A stretch of DNA of 64,000 nt from Paramarasmius palmivorus (GCA_037176845.1 JAYKXP010000047.1:124001-188000); one strand, 5' to 3'. Shown: positions 24,181 to 36,691, numbered from the stretch's first letter. Program-made: numbers and translations. Notes: generated from the sequence alone by a model not told the origin.

Positions 24181-24920
24181 TTCACAACAGTATTTGCTAG
24201 CTGGGAATTGAAGAATTGTCACCAATTGACGAGTTGCTTCAACGAAAAGCAGCTCACCATTTTTATAGTCTCCTATTCCCCATTTCGGTTCAATAGCTAG
24301 ATCCAGCTTGTGTTTCCATGTGCATCCCCCCACCCCACCCCATCCCACTCTAAACAGCAGCTCGGGCAAACGATGAGAAGGAAGAGTCGAAGAAAGTGAA
24401 AAGAGGAACGTGAGAAGGCCATACGAAACTGCCAAACTGCGTGTGCAACACGCGGTGCAGGTCACGTACTTCATGTCACATTACCTCATGTGGTCTAGAA
24501 CTTCCTTCCAGGATAGGGACGGTATGTCGAAACTCGCAATCCTAGCTTCCTCCACCCGTCTCTACCGGAAGGTACCACAGCAAGAGGTCCATGAGGTTAC
24601 GACGGTTGACGTCTACCGAACTTCAAGACCTTCCTTTAAATAAGACACAAGTTCAAACAATGGCCCTCTCTTTGTGATATTCGGCACGAATGTTAGGACG
24701 AAACTTTGCGTATATCGAAGCCGGCAAGTTCATCATACCCCTCGTTCACTCATAATGTACTTACAACCTCACAGCAGCTCGTCTGGAAGGACTCACAAAC
24801 GAACGGCTTTCGTCAGGCAACATGGAGAATGCGTTGGCTCGTTACTCGAAGGTATGGCATAAAAGCTGCCTCGACACGGAAAGAAGCTAACGATGGGTTC
24901 AGAGCGTTTCTGATAATAGC
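24181..24920. promoter_or_regulatory. Divergent intergenic region
   Basis: This separates a - strand gene starting at 24180 from a + strand gene starting at 24921, so it should hold both promoters. It contains pyrimidine-rich and CACC-rich tracts (around 24325-24345) but no element I can name. No credible gene lies inside. Confidence 0.4.
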
Positions 24921-25778
24921 ATGGATCTGACTACGTCAGACACGGTTAACGGTCATACTTGGCATCTGACGAAGCAGGAAACCGAAGACCAACCCCCGGA
25001 AGAAATCGTGTTCTCTTTGCATGGGATTATCATGCAGTGCGACTTACCACCGATTATCCGATCTTATGGGAGGTAATACTACACATATAAAATTCGTGAT
25101 GTTCCAAGCTCACTCAATGATCAGATTCGTCTCGCCGAGACACGTCCAGCAACGTGTACTGCTTACCGGTCTCGACTCTCCCACATTCGCGGAAGCAATG
25201 CAAGGCCTCGCTCGTATAGACGGCGTGCTTCGTCAAGCAATCAGGGAGGATCACCCTCGGGCGCTATTAGGGGAAACGGAGGGATACACGACTGTGGAGA
25301 TCGCCAATCGATATTTTACCAGCAAAAAGGTCACGAGAGAAGAGCACCACGTCAACTTCACCAAGGAGGTGGATCCCAAAGGAATCCTAAACGATCTCAG
25401 AGGGGAAGCTTTCGTACACACACAAGATAACGTAGTTGAATACTATCAACGACAAGTAGTAAACGGAGGGCAAAAGTAAGTCTTTCTACCACTGAACACC
25501 CCAATCGACACTGATCTCCTTGTAGATTCAAGACAATACACCCATCACACGTATCTAAAGGGGACATCGTCGAAATACAACTCACGGTTAACCTAGTCGA
25601 ACTCACATCCGGTAAAGGCAGAAACACGAACCTTCAGTATATAACGAAGCTTGTTCTAAGGTCCATCACATTACTAGACAAAACTTATTCCGAGGTAAGG
25701 AGTTGCCGCATAAAAGAGAAGACTGGAACTGAAACCTAGATAACAGTCGATCCGAATGGAAAACGCTGCATGCATTAG
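24921..25778 (+). CDS. Uncharacterised lineage-specific protein, four exons
   Basis: Exons 24921-25072, 25125-25475, 25526-25694 and 25740-25778 join in one frame of 236 residues. Each intron is about 45-52 bases with GT and AG ends. I recognise no catalytic domain. The centre has DNVVEYYQRQ, then HVSKGDIVEIQLTV and LVLRSITLLDKTY; this pattern (a YY pair, a GDIVE strand, a VLRSxTLLD strand) occurs in many uncharacterised mushroom proteins, in my recollection of the family. It may be a small beta-rich fold. Function is unknown. Confidence 0.65.
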
Positions 25779-26113
25779 CCGTGTCACACTCAAACGAAAG
25801 GTTGGGCACGCCGACGAAGAGACCAGAGAAGCAGAGCATAGGATCAAAAGAATGGCTATAGACAGCGACTCCTCTAGCTAATAGGTACATACAAACGCAA
25901 CCTTGCACTAAATGACATACAAATATGAAGCATCCGAAAGTACTGCAAGCAAGCCAGACCTCCGCCGCTAATCAGACGAGAGTTATCAACTAAGTAGCTC
26001 AATATTACTATTCGAATGAACTGCACATGTGAGGTTGAAACGGCTCCACCACACAAAGAACGAGTCGAACACACAAGCTCCGTTTTCCCTATACTATGGT
26101 ATAGACGCAACGA
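25779..26113. other. Short convergent intergenic stretch
   Basis: This lies between the stop of the + gene at 25778 and the stop of the - gene at 26114. I see no gene or repeat in it. Confidence 0.5.
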
Positions 26114-26829
26114 CTACATTTCCCTTTTAATAGCAGCTCTCACTTGATCCTGCGCCCAAACCATACCGGAACAGTCTGCATTCGATCCAGGATTTTGCAG
26201 AAAGGCATGAAACAGCTGTATATACCTAAATAGAACCAATGAGTCGAGATACAGCGACGCAGAATTCGCCCACAACATACCTCACAATCTCGCACGCCTT
26301 CGGCACGACTCGATCTGGAGAAAGCACCTCCATCACATCCGGTTCCACCAACATCGGACCTACCCATGGCCTACCGAAACCATTCCCCAGCTTGTCCAAC
26401 ACACTCGTAATAAATTCATTGACAGGCAACCGACATTTGCTGCCCTGCTCGACGTAAATGAGCATGAAATACTCCATTCCACCCGTCCCTACATATGCTC
26501 TTCGCAATATTCGCGTGCCGACTGGACCCCGAAGGCGAGCAGGTACATACGGCTCGTAATCACGTTCCAAAAGCGAAAGGCGATTGATGTCGACCAAGCA
26601 AGGCTCGCCACGAACAGGAAAATATATCAACGTCTGCAGCAATAAGTACACGGCGACCAATATGCATAAACTGAACTCACTTTTGATCCTTCCAGCGAGA
26701 AATCGAAGTCGACTTCCTGTCCAGGTTCAATAGACGTGTCCGCCACGGAACTAGCAGAACAGTAAGCCTACATTTTTTCTCTTGCCGCGAAGAGAAAGGG
26801 AAAACAACGAGCACATACCCGGCTTCCAT
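26114..26829 (-). CDS. Uncharacterised protein of about 200 residues, four exons
   Basis: The ATG is at 26829 and the first exon is only 11 bases (MEAG with the next exon). Exon two gives an acidic segment, EPGQEVDFDFS. The main exon contains LIYFPVRGEPCLVDINRL, YEPYVPARLRGPVGTRILRR, MEYFMLIYVE and LPVNEFITSVL. The last exon ends in AAIKREM and a stop at 26114. The order of the YEPYVPxRLxGPVG and LPxNE segments recalls a repeated mushroom family with no assigned function. It may be the - strand neighbour of the gene at 24921, with which it is convergent. Confidence 0.6.
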
Positions 26830-27419
26830 AGGATTAGGTTAGGATTCATCCCCAGTAACCTACTTCAAGTTATAAGGAGTCCTCACACCGTCACAATCAT
26901 GAACTCTGTAGATCGAAGCCAGCCGATTTTTCCGTGTACCACAGGTCCCAACAACAAGCTCCCCGCTAACGGAAGGTATTCTATAAGGAGACAAGATGCA
27001 ACACTCTTTTCAGATCGTCTCCTTGGAGAAAGTCTACAGGCACCCACAGACGTACATAGGGCGAAAGGTTGCACCCTTGACGAAAAGTCTGTCTTGTTCA
27101 CACGCCTGCTGTCAACAACAAGCAAGAAAAGAAGACCGCATAGTAAAATCCCAACGTCATCCGACTGTCCGAGAGACAACCTTAACAGAGACGGTCATAG
27201 CGACGACCGAAGATTACCATGCTATCTGGTAGAAGTACGCATGAAAGTGTACGAAATTGGGGCCAACGACCCTCGGCCTGCGATTATCGCGCTGACTTCT
27301 TCCGAAAATGACGCCCGAGCAACAGCGACCGACTTGCAAATACCCGCCCCAGTCTCCATCTAGAAGGTCTTCAGCGTGACGGAGCGACGCCACAACTAAA
27401 GAGGACCGAGGAGTAATGG
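26830..27419. other. Open region without a confident gene
   Basis: Frames are open on both strands. The most protein-like segment is on the + strand at about 27230-27361 (VEVRMKVYEIGANDPRPAII), which ends in a stop at 27361. It may be an exon of a small + strand gene, but I could not build a convincing start or splice pattern. Confidence 0.3.
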
Positions 27420-27651
27420 ACAAGGATTACATCGCACTCTGTAGTGACACGAAAGAGCCATATCAACACGTAAAGTGCGTTCCAGATGGCATAAGGTACA
27501 CACCTAAAACAACCCTAAAACCCAATATTTTCGTATCCAAACACATGCTTTGTACCGCACTCACAACCCACAGTTCCGACTCAACGTCAACTTGACAGCG
27601 CACCCATCCGGCAAAGAATCACCAGAGAACGCCGAGGGATCCAAATACTGA
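27420..27651 (+). CDS. Tentative small two-exon gene
   Basis: ATG near 27417-27420 opens MDKDYIALCSDTKEPY. A possible intron beginning at GTACAC (near 27495) ends at CCCACAG near 27572, followed by FRLNVNLTAHPSGKES and a stop after EGSKY near 27650. The pattern fits the short introns of the window, but I know no homologue. It could also be part of a longer gene with the preceding or following exons. Confidence 0.3.
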
Positions 27652-27787
27652 TAAGAATGCCACCTTCGGTTTGAAACATTGTGTGTCCAAAGATCTCTAG
27701 CAATGCAAACCGGTGAGCACAAAGATCTCAGTTAGAATGCAACCCTTCCCGTTTAATCAGTCGTTACCCATCATTAGCAGCTACACA

Positions 27788-28154
27788 CGTCGCCATACAA
27801 CTAAACTCCATGAGCTATACCCAGCAACAAGCTGTACGGACGCTAGTAACAATGTTGATAACGCTTGGTGAGAACGCTCCACCCACAAAACAATTGAATA
27901 CTGACGAAAGACAAGCAGATTCTCCTGAAGAGTTACATGATATCCTCACGGCGACAACCTTCATGTCAGACCTCGTTGAAAACAGTGGCACTGAGAAAGA
28001 CGAATCGGATTCCAGCATTGACGATGTGGCCGAAGAAGATACCAGCAGCGAAACGGACACGAGCAATGAGAGCATGTCGAAAACAGAAAGCGAAGAGGGA
28101 AGCAGCGAAGGATCGGAAAATGCCGGTTCCGACATGGACTTGTCAGATGACTAG
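27788..28154 (+). CDS. Acidic C-terminal exon of an unknown gene
   Basis: The frame is open from a likely splice acceptor (ATTAGCAG, ending near 27780) to TAG at 28154. It begins with a helical segment, QQAVRTLVTMLITLG. It ends in a strongly acidic Ser/Glu/Asp tail that occupies more than half of the exon. Such tails are common in nuclear or chaperone-like proteins, but no function can be assigned. Upstream exons are uncertain. Confidence 0.4.
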
Positions 28155-28532
28155 GTTACTTGATGTTGTTAGAAAACAAAACGTGTTTTTATCCCTCGAC
28201 CTACTACGATTTACTACTTGTCGATCCTGCGAGCAAACGCACGGAAGGAACAAGACAACGCTGATCGGCTGCAAAGATCCATACAATCACTCGGCCCGTA
28301 TCGACCCAAAGAAGCAGTTCGAAAACTCGTCCCACAACTGAACTACACAACAAGTACAACGACAGAGGGTCTTGGTTCAACGAAGCACATCAAACGTCCC
28401 GACATTCAACACTCCAGCCTCGGATTTCAAACCTCAGGCCCCATCGTCAGCTTCCTCAGATCTTCGTTGCCTATAACATCGATGACTACGAAACGAAACA
28501 ATCAATATCACCCAGACCATCGCTTCAGAATG
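28155..28532. other. Intergenic stretch
   Basis: This is between convergent genes. I see no gene, repeat or RNA in it. Confidence 0.4.
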
Positions 28533-29169
28533 CTAAAACATACCCGACACTGCTCGACTGTAGAGATCCCAGCCAGATACGACATCTACTTGGAGAAGCT
28601 TGGCTAGCTCGTTCCGTGCCCAAATAAGCGTACAGTGATCATACAGAGAACCCATCAAGTCGTTTCGAGCACCCTTCCCAGATATCAAATGCCCCTCCAA
28701 ACGCACCATCTCGATAGCCCACAGCTCTGAGCAGGTGACACTAGACAAATCGCGCTCCGAAGCAACCTCTCCGCCAGGACATGGCATCAAATCAGCCACG
28801 TATCTCACCATCGACGGATTGCACAAAGTTGCTTGCAAAGCAGACGTCACTCGACCCAAGTTGGCTCGAAATCGTGCTGTGATTAGGGGAACAACAGGGA
28901 AGTGTCGCTGGACATGGATAGCGTATTCCTAGATCCAAAATGAACACAGTACAAGCAAAAGACGAAACTAGCTGCCTTACCGCATACTTGCGAAGGATAA
29001 TCAGTTCTAGCTCGAATATTCCTCCACTATCTCCCTTTGACTGGTAGGACGACAAGCTGCCTGTCGAGGTGCAAGGATAGGCTTCGACTACACGATTGAA
29101 CAGTTCCATATGAACCGGGACGGCAATTTGTAGAGTAACATCGCAGATTCTCGGAGAGAGAAGAGACAT
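28533..29169 (-). CDS. Uncharacterised two-exon protein of about 190 residues
   Basis: ATG 29169 opens MSLLSPRICDVTLQIAVPVH. One intron (near 28982-28932, GTAAGG...GATCTAG) joins LELIILRKYA to EYAIHVQRHFPVVPLITARF, and the frame ends at TAG 28533 after SRAVSGMF. The frame is clean and the intron typical, but I recognise no domain. The helical C-terminal half (ARNELAKLLQVD) is the best-ordered part. Confidence 0.5.
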
Positions 29170-29827
29170 GGCAGATAACTGGAGCTCAGGTCCTGTCAAT
29201 ACCAGCCTATATACACGCGGCGACTCTGTAACCCGGCTAACCAAACACAGCTCCAGTCATCTCTGCAGCCAGGCACCAGCTCCAAGTGCACATGCAGAGA
29301 CCGAAATACGACCCGATTTGTTTTGTAACTCGGATACGTCTCAAGAAGCTCAACCACATGCGAGAAAATATAGCCATGCGCACACTCTATTACCAGAACT
29401 CTAAAGCAAGCGAGCAAGACCCAAACTTGTGCTAACTAGAAAGAAAAGGACAGCACCAGCGCTTACTTCGCAAAATGCGAACTTGAAAACTTATTTAGAC
29501 CAGCACATAGAAGATCAACTCAAAGTACTATACCAATGCTAACAATGCGCTCTGAGACATAGAGCAAACCCAAGCAACACTGCTGTTTTCTGTGCATATG
29601 ATGTTATTGTACCGATAAGGAAAACAAAAGTCAGCCACGTGGGCGGAAGAAAGTTCGTACACAATCACTGTTAGAAATGATATCAGTCCACCGGAAAGGT
29701 TACTAGACACCTCCCACCATGCCGCTCAAAACTATATCAAGCAGGCGAACCCTCACTGATAGTCTGGGAGGCTACAGTTTCGTCCCAAATTCTCTTCTAA
29801 TCGATAGCAAGATCCAAGACAGAAAGC
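29170..29827. promoter_or_regulatory. Divergent intergenic region
   Basis: Genes run away from it on both sides (- from 29169, + from 29828), so it should hold two promoters. I see no gene or named motif. Confidence 0.4.
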
Positions 29828-31749
29828 ATGCGTAACCTGCTCTATATGTACGTTCACCAACCCCAAAGGCTGCAATCATTGTTTCTGATATACACGAATA
29901 GGCCACACACCATTCAATCCCCGATTTTCGACAACTTGCCTATCCAGGACCTCATCAAATTCAGAACTCTTTCGAAACACGCCTTCATGGACGTCCAGGA
30001 ATACTACAAACGAACAATGGGACCCAGTGCGTTATATGGCAAGGCATTTCCGAATGAACAAGAGTGTATCGCTTTCCGAGCCGTCCTCCGCGAAGCAGGC
30101 GCCATCGTTTCCTCCTTCGCCCTCGTGTATATACTGTCTCGTCGACCTCCGAGACCAGCTATCATATACGTATACTTGCCTAGCAACTATGTCAGTAAAC
30201 TAGGAGGGTTTCTCTCGCAAAAATCGTTCAACTACGAACCACTGCCTGCGAAGGTTGTCGACAAACAAGTGCTTCCTGCACAGGCCGAAAATTTCCAAGC
30301 AGCTGTAGAGATAGAACATCGTAGGCAACGACCAAATACGGGTCATATGCACGAGCTATGCGACGACTCCACCATCTCCGGTGTGTTCTGCTTCACAAAG
30401 AAAGATCAGTCGATCTACGTTGTAGGAACAAGGACGGAGCCTTTCGAAGTAATCCTTTCTTTCCACTCAAGTACGTCGCTACCTGCTGAAACACTAGTCG
30501 ATCTGCTAACTAATCTAACTTAGCGCTATTTATGAACATAGCGACAGCAGATCAGTTCGTTAGCTTGTATCCAAAGACTTCCTTTGTCGACCAACAAGCT
30601 CTTATTCTAAAAGACCTTTCACCACTCACCCGCAGTGCCATAGAAACATTCGAATCTGATGGCTGGTCTACTTTCAACATGTCCTCAGCTATCCGAAGCC
30701 TCGATCCCGGAGACGAACTGTCTCACCGAACCCGCTGGGTGGGCGACGACCATTGCTGGACCACGGCTCCGAATCAGCACCACGCTAACAGCGAACAATA
30801 CCGATCCTTCGAGGTATCGTCATGGCAACTAGCGTGTCCAGGCATCGACAGCACCATAGTCACCCACGAACGACTAGAACATAGATTCTTTTCCCAAACA
30901 TACCCACTCACATGGGAAGCCGAAAGAGCTGTCTGGGCTCACCCGTGTTTTTTTGATCTGGATCCCAACAACGCAGCTGAAGACGGAGATTCCGATGCAG
31001 GAGCGTCCATAGAAGACTCTGATCTGAGCGACGGTGACAGCGAAACGTCAGAAAGGTAGCCCTCTCTTCCAAGTCGAACTCACCTATTGACAATAGCTAT
31101 CATTAGCTCAGTGACGACTACAGCATCGCTACTAGAAAGTGTAGAAGCTGAAATGGCCCAGTGCAAATACGTCGTCACCACAATGGCCTGCACGCACAGG
31201 TAAGCATAACCCATCAATCAAAGAGACTACGAGCCATGACACGATATCCCAGGGCTATCAATACCGAAGCCGACATCGAACCGGCGATGGTCGACTTTCT
31301 TAGAGGTTTCTATCCACTAATGCAGAAAGCCGGCCAGACGAACCGCAACATGCTGAAGATGAAGATGGACTTCATAGCTCTCCACGACAACCTTCCTGAT
31401 TCAGCCAATGCAATAACGTTTCCCACTGGCCACGCTGTCAACATCATCCTCCAACACGTGGAAGACATCAGGAGAAGTGGAAGGTGTCCATCAGTGAAGG
31501 TGCGTGTAACTACATATTCCACGCCACATGACCCTGACGAATGATTGACACCAGTACACGCTGAACTTCACGCTCGGCACCTTCACCAACAAAATATCAA
31601 CTGCCTGCGTCATCGAGGTACCGGAAGCAGCATTGGAAAAGATCGAAGCGTATCTTGCTGAAGTATCCGTGTGGACTGAGCAACACTTAGTAGAAGCAGG
31701 AGTCATTATTAGATTGGTAGCAAAGAAAGACAGCGAGGACTACCGTTGA
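29828..31749 (+). CDS. F-box-like/nucleotidyltransferase-like protein, copy 1, active-site motif lost
   Basis: Six exons (29828-29847, 29902-30470, 30524-31055, 31107-31199, 31253-31499, 31555-31749) give 551 residues. The start MRNLLY is followed by an F-box-like segment, IFDNLPIQDLIKFRTLSK (about 11-30). In copies 2 and 3 the next conserved block is SGSA...SDLDVF, which fits the GS and DxD signature of the nucleotidyltransferase fold. Here the same place reads SSFALVYILS then IIYVY, so the signature is lost. Conserved later blocks are PNTGHMHEL, FNIATADQF-like ATADQFVSLYPKTSF, RWVGDDHCW and, near the end, FLRGFYPLMQK and FPTGHAVNIIL. The acidic stretch near residue 360 (EDGDSDAG) is unique to this copy. 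The 3' exons could be read as a separate gene, but all three copies keep the same order, so I prefer one gene. Confidence 0.7.
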
Positions 31750-31867
31750 TCGACGCCAGGTAGACCCTTCTACATACAACTCGATAAATATGTATAAAGC
31801 CTTTCTTGCCGACCTTAGAATGAAATTAAACTGAGCAATCATGTCTATTGTTTCGTCACTCTGACTA

Positions 31868-33860
31868 CTATACTGGTACTGCGTTTACAGAAAGACAAGA
31901 CGATGACAAGTGATCTTCCTGTGCATCAGAAGTCGCCGCGGCACGGTGCCAAGTCCAGACGACCAGACTTTGCTTCCTGCAAAGAACAACAACAAGATCT
32001 GCATCTTTGTACCCGGGGGGCGCAGGGGGACTGATCTGGTGTGCATAATTTGGGAGATCAGTGCGAGGAATAACGACCAACAAGTCCAGCGTATCACAAA
32101 AATCCAACACGATACACTGTTCCTTCTGCAATTTAGCACGCAAGCTAGCCAGATCTTCCTGTCGGCGGGCCATGAGATCCGTAACGAAAAACCTCACAAA
32201 ACCTCGATCACAGTACACGGAAGATTGAATACCCGCTACGCGGAGAACAGATAAGCCCGACCTCGCCATAACAAGTAGTCGCAAACACTCACCTTTCCGA
32301 GCACTTTGAGAACGGCGGCAGGCCACCGCATGTCTGTCTTTCCAATCAAGCTTTTGACAACGCTGAGAGCAGTATGCTACTTGTAAGCATCCACTGCAAA
32401 CCTTGTACGGGCGCTGGCAAATGATAAAAAGGTAGAGGAAGTGAAATCTAATTAGCTCACAAGCACGAACAACGGAAAGTCAAAACATACGTCCTCGTTC
32501 CCATTATCCCTCTTCGGTGGACCTTGACACTGGAACGAGGCGTCATGATGTGATTTTCAACCAGAGAAGGGCAGGAAACGCATACCTTAACCACAGCACA
32601 AGTCCTGCGAGACGCGTGCTTATAAGACAAGCGCACGTATTCTGAATAGACCTCCCGAACAGAGACGACTATGTCAGCCCATTCCTCCCAAACGTCTCCG
32701 ATAGCCTCATCCACAGCAGTCATCTTCCTGACAGCCCTCGTTGAGTGACGCAGAACCGCAGGCGTCAGCAAATGGGGTACCAAAGCCGACAACAGAGCAC
32801 GACATTCCCACACCAAACGGGACTCGTGCACAATTATCGGGATAAAATCCCCACGAAAACGCTCCGTGTCCAGAAAGACGACCAGATCCTTCACCACCCT
32901 GAAGAGCCCTGCTTGCAACGCATCCAACATCCACCCTGCACTACCGTCCCTACGAGCGACCAAAGTCAAGAGCCGCAAGCACAATAAAAGCACTCTCCCA
33001 ACTGCATCGGTATCAATCCGCAGCCTGCTCATATGGCAACGACGTCCTTCGACCCGTACTTCGCACAAGATAGTGCGCAAACAGGCAGTCATACAACGAG
33101 TTACCCGCGCGAGCAGAACCCTTGTGAACGTCACAGAGTAAAGGTGTATAACTGCGACTCCGAGCGTGTACACCTCCGCAATATTCTCCACGACGCTTCC
33201 TCTGTAAATAACCCCGGCAAACCTTGTGATTGCCCTGTGAACGAAATCCACATCTCCGTGACTCCTGAGCATTAGGCCGACCAGCTCTTCACTACTCGCC
33301 TTCTCAAAGGCACCCACTTTCCAGAAAGGATGAATGACAACCGCAGCGACCGGAGTCAACGTGGACCCATCCAAGGATAGCGACCCAAACACCGATCGCA
33401 CGCAGAAGCGAACCAATAGCTCGGAATCCACCAGCAAACGCGAGAGAGCAGTGAAAGGATGATACTCGATCAACGCATACACGAATCCGAAAACTCCACG
33501 CAGCATACGATCGTACCAAGCTGAAGAACGCATAAGAGGTGGACTGGCATGGGCTCCGCCCAAAGAAGGACTCCACAGCTCCAATACCACAAACCAGCGC
33601 CAAATGATGTCCCATGTACCCTTCTCGTCAAGACCAGGAAGAAGAAGACACTTCGTACGCTCCCCAGTATCGTTGGGAAACAAGTATAACGAATACACCT
33701 CGAAAGTCTCTACTATCCGGGAGCACCGACGCTCCACGATAGAGTCGGGATCAGCAGAAGTCGGAAACGGAAGTACGAGGTCGGCATGGATGTATCTCAA
33801 CACCTCCGGATCCTTCAACCTCGCCATGTTTTTTAGCACTTCGACGCAAACAGTTTCCAT
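31868..33860 (-). CDS. MYND zinc-finger protein
   Basis: Four exons (33860-32586, 32529-32491, 32413-32293, 32235-31868) give 600 residues. The first 425 residues are one long helical exon with IWRWFVVLELW near residue 90, an arrangement common in mushroom MYND proteins. The zinc finger is split over exons 1-3: CAVVK, then CQGPPKRD, then VCSGCLQVAYCSQRCQKLDW and DRHAVAC. This matches the MYND Cys/His pattern, a protein-binding zinc finger. After it come a fourth exon with FVRFFVTDLMARRQEDL and a C-terminus ending in VNAVPV. It lies between copies 1 and 2 of the nucleotidyltransferase-like family. Location and partners are unknown. Confidence 0.85.
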
Positions 33861-34492
33861 CTATCTATATTGAGCGAAAAACAGCGAAGAGGACGACAGA
33901 CACGCACCGGGAGACTTGAACACAAATTGCTATAAGCCTACTTCGCAATTTACAGCACCTTTTGTAGCTTTCTGGCCAGTAACGTCACCGACTTCAGCTG
34001 GAGAAAACCACCCGTCCTTTTCTATCCGTGTCCGACGAGAACCAAGAAACCGAGGAGACTAACAGGCTCCAATAGAAAACATCCTGCTCCATTTCGAACG
34101 AAGTGTTCTTAGAAAGCAACACCCCGAGATACTGTGACAACACCATGCAGACCTTTCAGTTAAAGTACACCGATTAAGGTACTAGCAACGCACCTCTAGT
34201 AACTCGTGCACACGCTCCACCCGAACAGGCAACCGTAACAAAACCTCTCACCCGAAACCAAAATTAGAGTCATCGTCCAAACAACTGAGAACCGGGACGA
34301 AAGAGACGATGTGGACCGAACCAGGATAGAAAGGTCAACACACCAGGAGGTCAAACAGAAAGTGAGAGTTATACCTTACGTCATCATTCCGACCGCCTAC
34401 AGCCGACAGATCCAGCCTCAGAATCTCACGCCCAATTCACAGAATATTCTCGTAAATACGTGTTGGTATAAGTCCTCTTTACAATCATTCGA
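33861..34492. other. Intergenic stretch between - strand genes
   Basis: This holds the MYND gene's upstream region and the 3' end of copy 2. No gene or repeat can be supported. Confidence 0.4.
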
Positions 34493-36484
34493 TCAAAATG
34501 CAGTGAGCCTAACCATTAGACCAGCCTGTTCCATGTAATCCTCGGACCAAGTCCATGCAGGGATCTCCTTCCGTACCACCTTCAATCGATCCGGGCTAAG
34601 TATAACATCGCACGCGGTAGTGATAAGCTTCCGTTCAGCATCCACATCAAACCGTACAGAAATCTGGGAAAACATCAGGAAAGCTATACATGACAAATTA
34701 ACAATCGCTCACGTCAACGTCATCGCAAAGTCCAGTAACATCGATATCTTCAAGACATTGAAGGATCATAGTAACGACGTGGCCTGTGGGATACCACAAA
34801 GAAGGATCCTTGCTAGCACGAAACACTTGCAAACCCGAAAAAGCTTCCCTCAGCTTCATCATAGGCCAGCTCGTTCGATGCTCTTCTGCGAGCAAAGGAT
34901 ACAATCCCTGCAAAAATTCCACCACCACAGAATCAAGCTTCAAAGGGGGTACTAACAGGCTGTGAAGCAGTCAACACATATTTAAAAAAATCCCAAAAAG
35001 ACGGGCGCATAATAAAACACGGAATGGAAACAATGGAAAAACATTTGCAGGCCCTTCTCACACGCACCTATGCGAACACCCACGCCGCGTGGCCACATAA
35101 CCCAGAACCAGATAAGACGGATCCAACGTAACCTCACTATCCTCGCTGTCGAGAAGATCAATGAAGATGAAACGAACACACCGATAAACTCACCTCAAGC
35201 GTCCACCACTCGCACCCAGTGGAGTGAATTTCGACATCACTTCCACAGCACTGACCAACTTCTCGGGAGACACAGTGCTCGCGCCGACACCGTCGAAAGG
35301 CAAGCCCCGACGTGTCAAGACAGACCTCTCCCCCATACAGGCAAAGCAAGGATGGTGCCAAACCGACAACATGGCATTCCAAGTGGTGACATACGACCTA
35401 TCGAGCAAAGGATTGTCCATCCTATTTTTCAACACCAACGTGGCCTGAAACGCACTGGTAAGCTGCCAGGACGCAACCCTCAATGTCAACAAAAGATTGC
35501 TAGCTCGACCACGTAGAGGAGGCAACTTGACTACCCAACAGTGAGGATCGCCTACCCAGCGCGTATTACCAGACACCTCAGACCACGAGCGAAGAAACTG
35601 CTCCGCAGAAACCTCATCATAAGATTCCCATCCCCGAGCCTCGTACTTTTGACGACCCGCGTCGACAGTCCGCGTACCTTGCTTCAAATACAAAGCTCGG
35701 TGAAAGACGAAGGAGGTGCGCGGATAGAATGATATGACCTCCGTGGCTGTCGCGACGTTCATGACCAGTGCTGCTCGAGTCGTTTTATCGTAAGTAAACC
35801 GCAGAAACACCAAGTAGACACTGAAAGGACTTACTGGAATAAAAACCCATGATAACCTCAATCGGCTCAGTCCTTGCAGCCACCAGCTGCACCTTAGCAC
35901 GACGCTCGTTCACGAAATTGAACACACCCCCAATGGTAGTGAACTCGTATCTATCTGCCACTGTACCAGTGTTAGGAGTACACTTCAACGATTCCAACCG
36001 AACGGCCACTTCGAAGTCAGGATGTTGTTCCTCGCTAACCTTCACCCCTCCGACCTTCACGGTAGCCATGGGAACGTACGAATAGCCTACGTCCATCAGG
36101 AAACGACCCAAACGAACCACATGTTTGAGGTTGGCGAAAACATCGAGGTCCGACGGCCCAAAAGCAGTCCTAGACAAGAATTGAACGACAGCAGACCCAG
36201 AGACGAGAGCCTCGGTGTCGCGCAAAACACTTCGAAACGAATCTATCTCAGGGCTACTATCGAAAAAGGCCCCGTACAGACGATGCAAGCTGAAGATAGT
36301 CCCCTCGTAACAAAGTTCAAGCTGCCGGATGCTCTGCGACAGAGACTTCAACTTGGCCAAATCTGCGGGCGACATAGCATCAAATACTGCCGTTTCAGTG
36401 GCATACAACCTAAGAAATTATGAATCCCTGCCAACATCAAAGAAGGATGAAATAAGAAACGTACAAGTTGGCGAGAGGGTCCAT
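34493..36484 (-). CDS. F-box-like/nucleotidyltransferase-like protein, copy 2
   Basis: ATG 36484 opens a 20-base exon (MDPLANL), then an intron, then LYATETAVFDAMSPADLAKL, an F-box-like helix pair. The block LVSGSAVVQFLSR followed by GPSDLDVF near residue 100 gives the GS...DxD signature of the nucleotidyltransferase fold. Later conserved blocks are PNTGTVADRYEFTTIGGVF, ATATEVISFYPRTSF, RWVGDPHCW, then YVATRRGCSHR, LDSVVVEFLQGLYPLL and WYPTGHVVTMIL, ending LMVRLTAF at 34493. The third acidic residue expected in active nucleotidyltransferases is not obvious. Mushroom genomes carry many relatives annotated as hypothetical or F-box proteins. The last exons read straight on from the main part here, which supports a single gene in all three copies. 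Confidence 0.7.
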
Positions 36485-36691
36485 ATCCAAATGAAGAATC
36501 AACACGCAGAGCAAAGACTCAAAACCGAACGAAGCTTTTAACCTGCAACCGGGTTCCTGACGCCATCCACAGCATGCGTATGCCGCCAATTAAAGTATAA
36601 AGAGAGCACACGAATAACATCCTATTAGCCGCTAACGAAAGACAACGTGCCTCTCCTAGCTCAACAAAACAGACCGGAACTTCGATCGAAC

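Noticed and set aside
26782..27361. A 193-residue + strand protein
   Set aside because: Its first two thirds lack any ordered pattern and compete with an open frame on the - strand; only the last 40 residues look coding.
31153..31749. A separate small gene downstream of copy 1 of the nucleotidyltransferase-like family
   Set aside because: The same segment continues from the main part in copies 2 and 3, and an alternative acceptor joins it in frame here.
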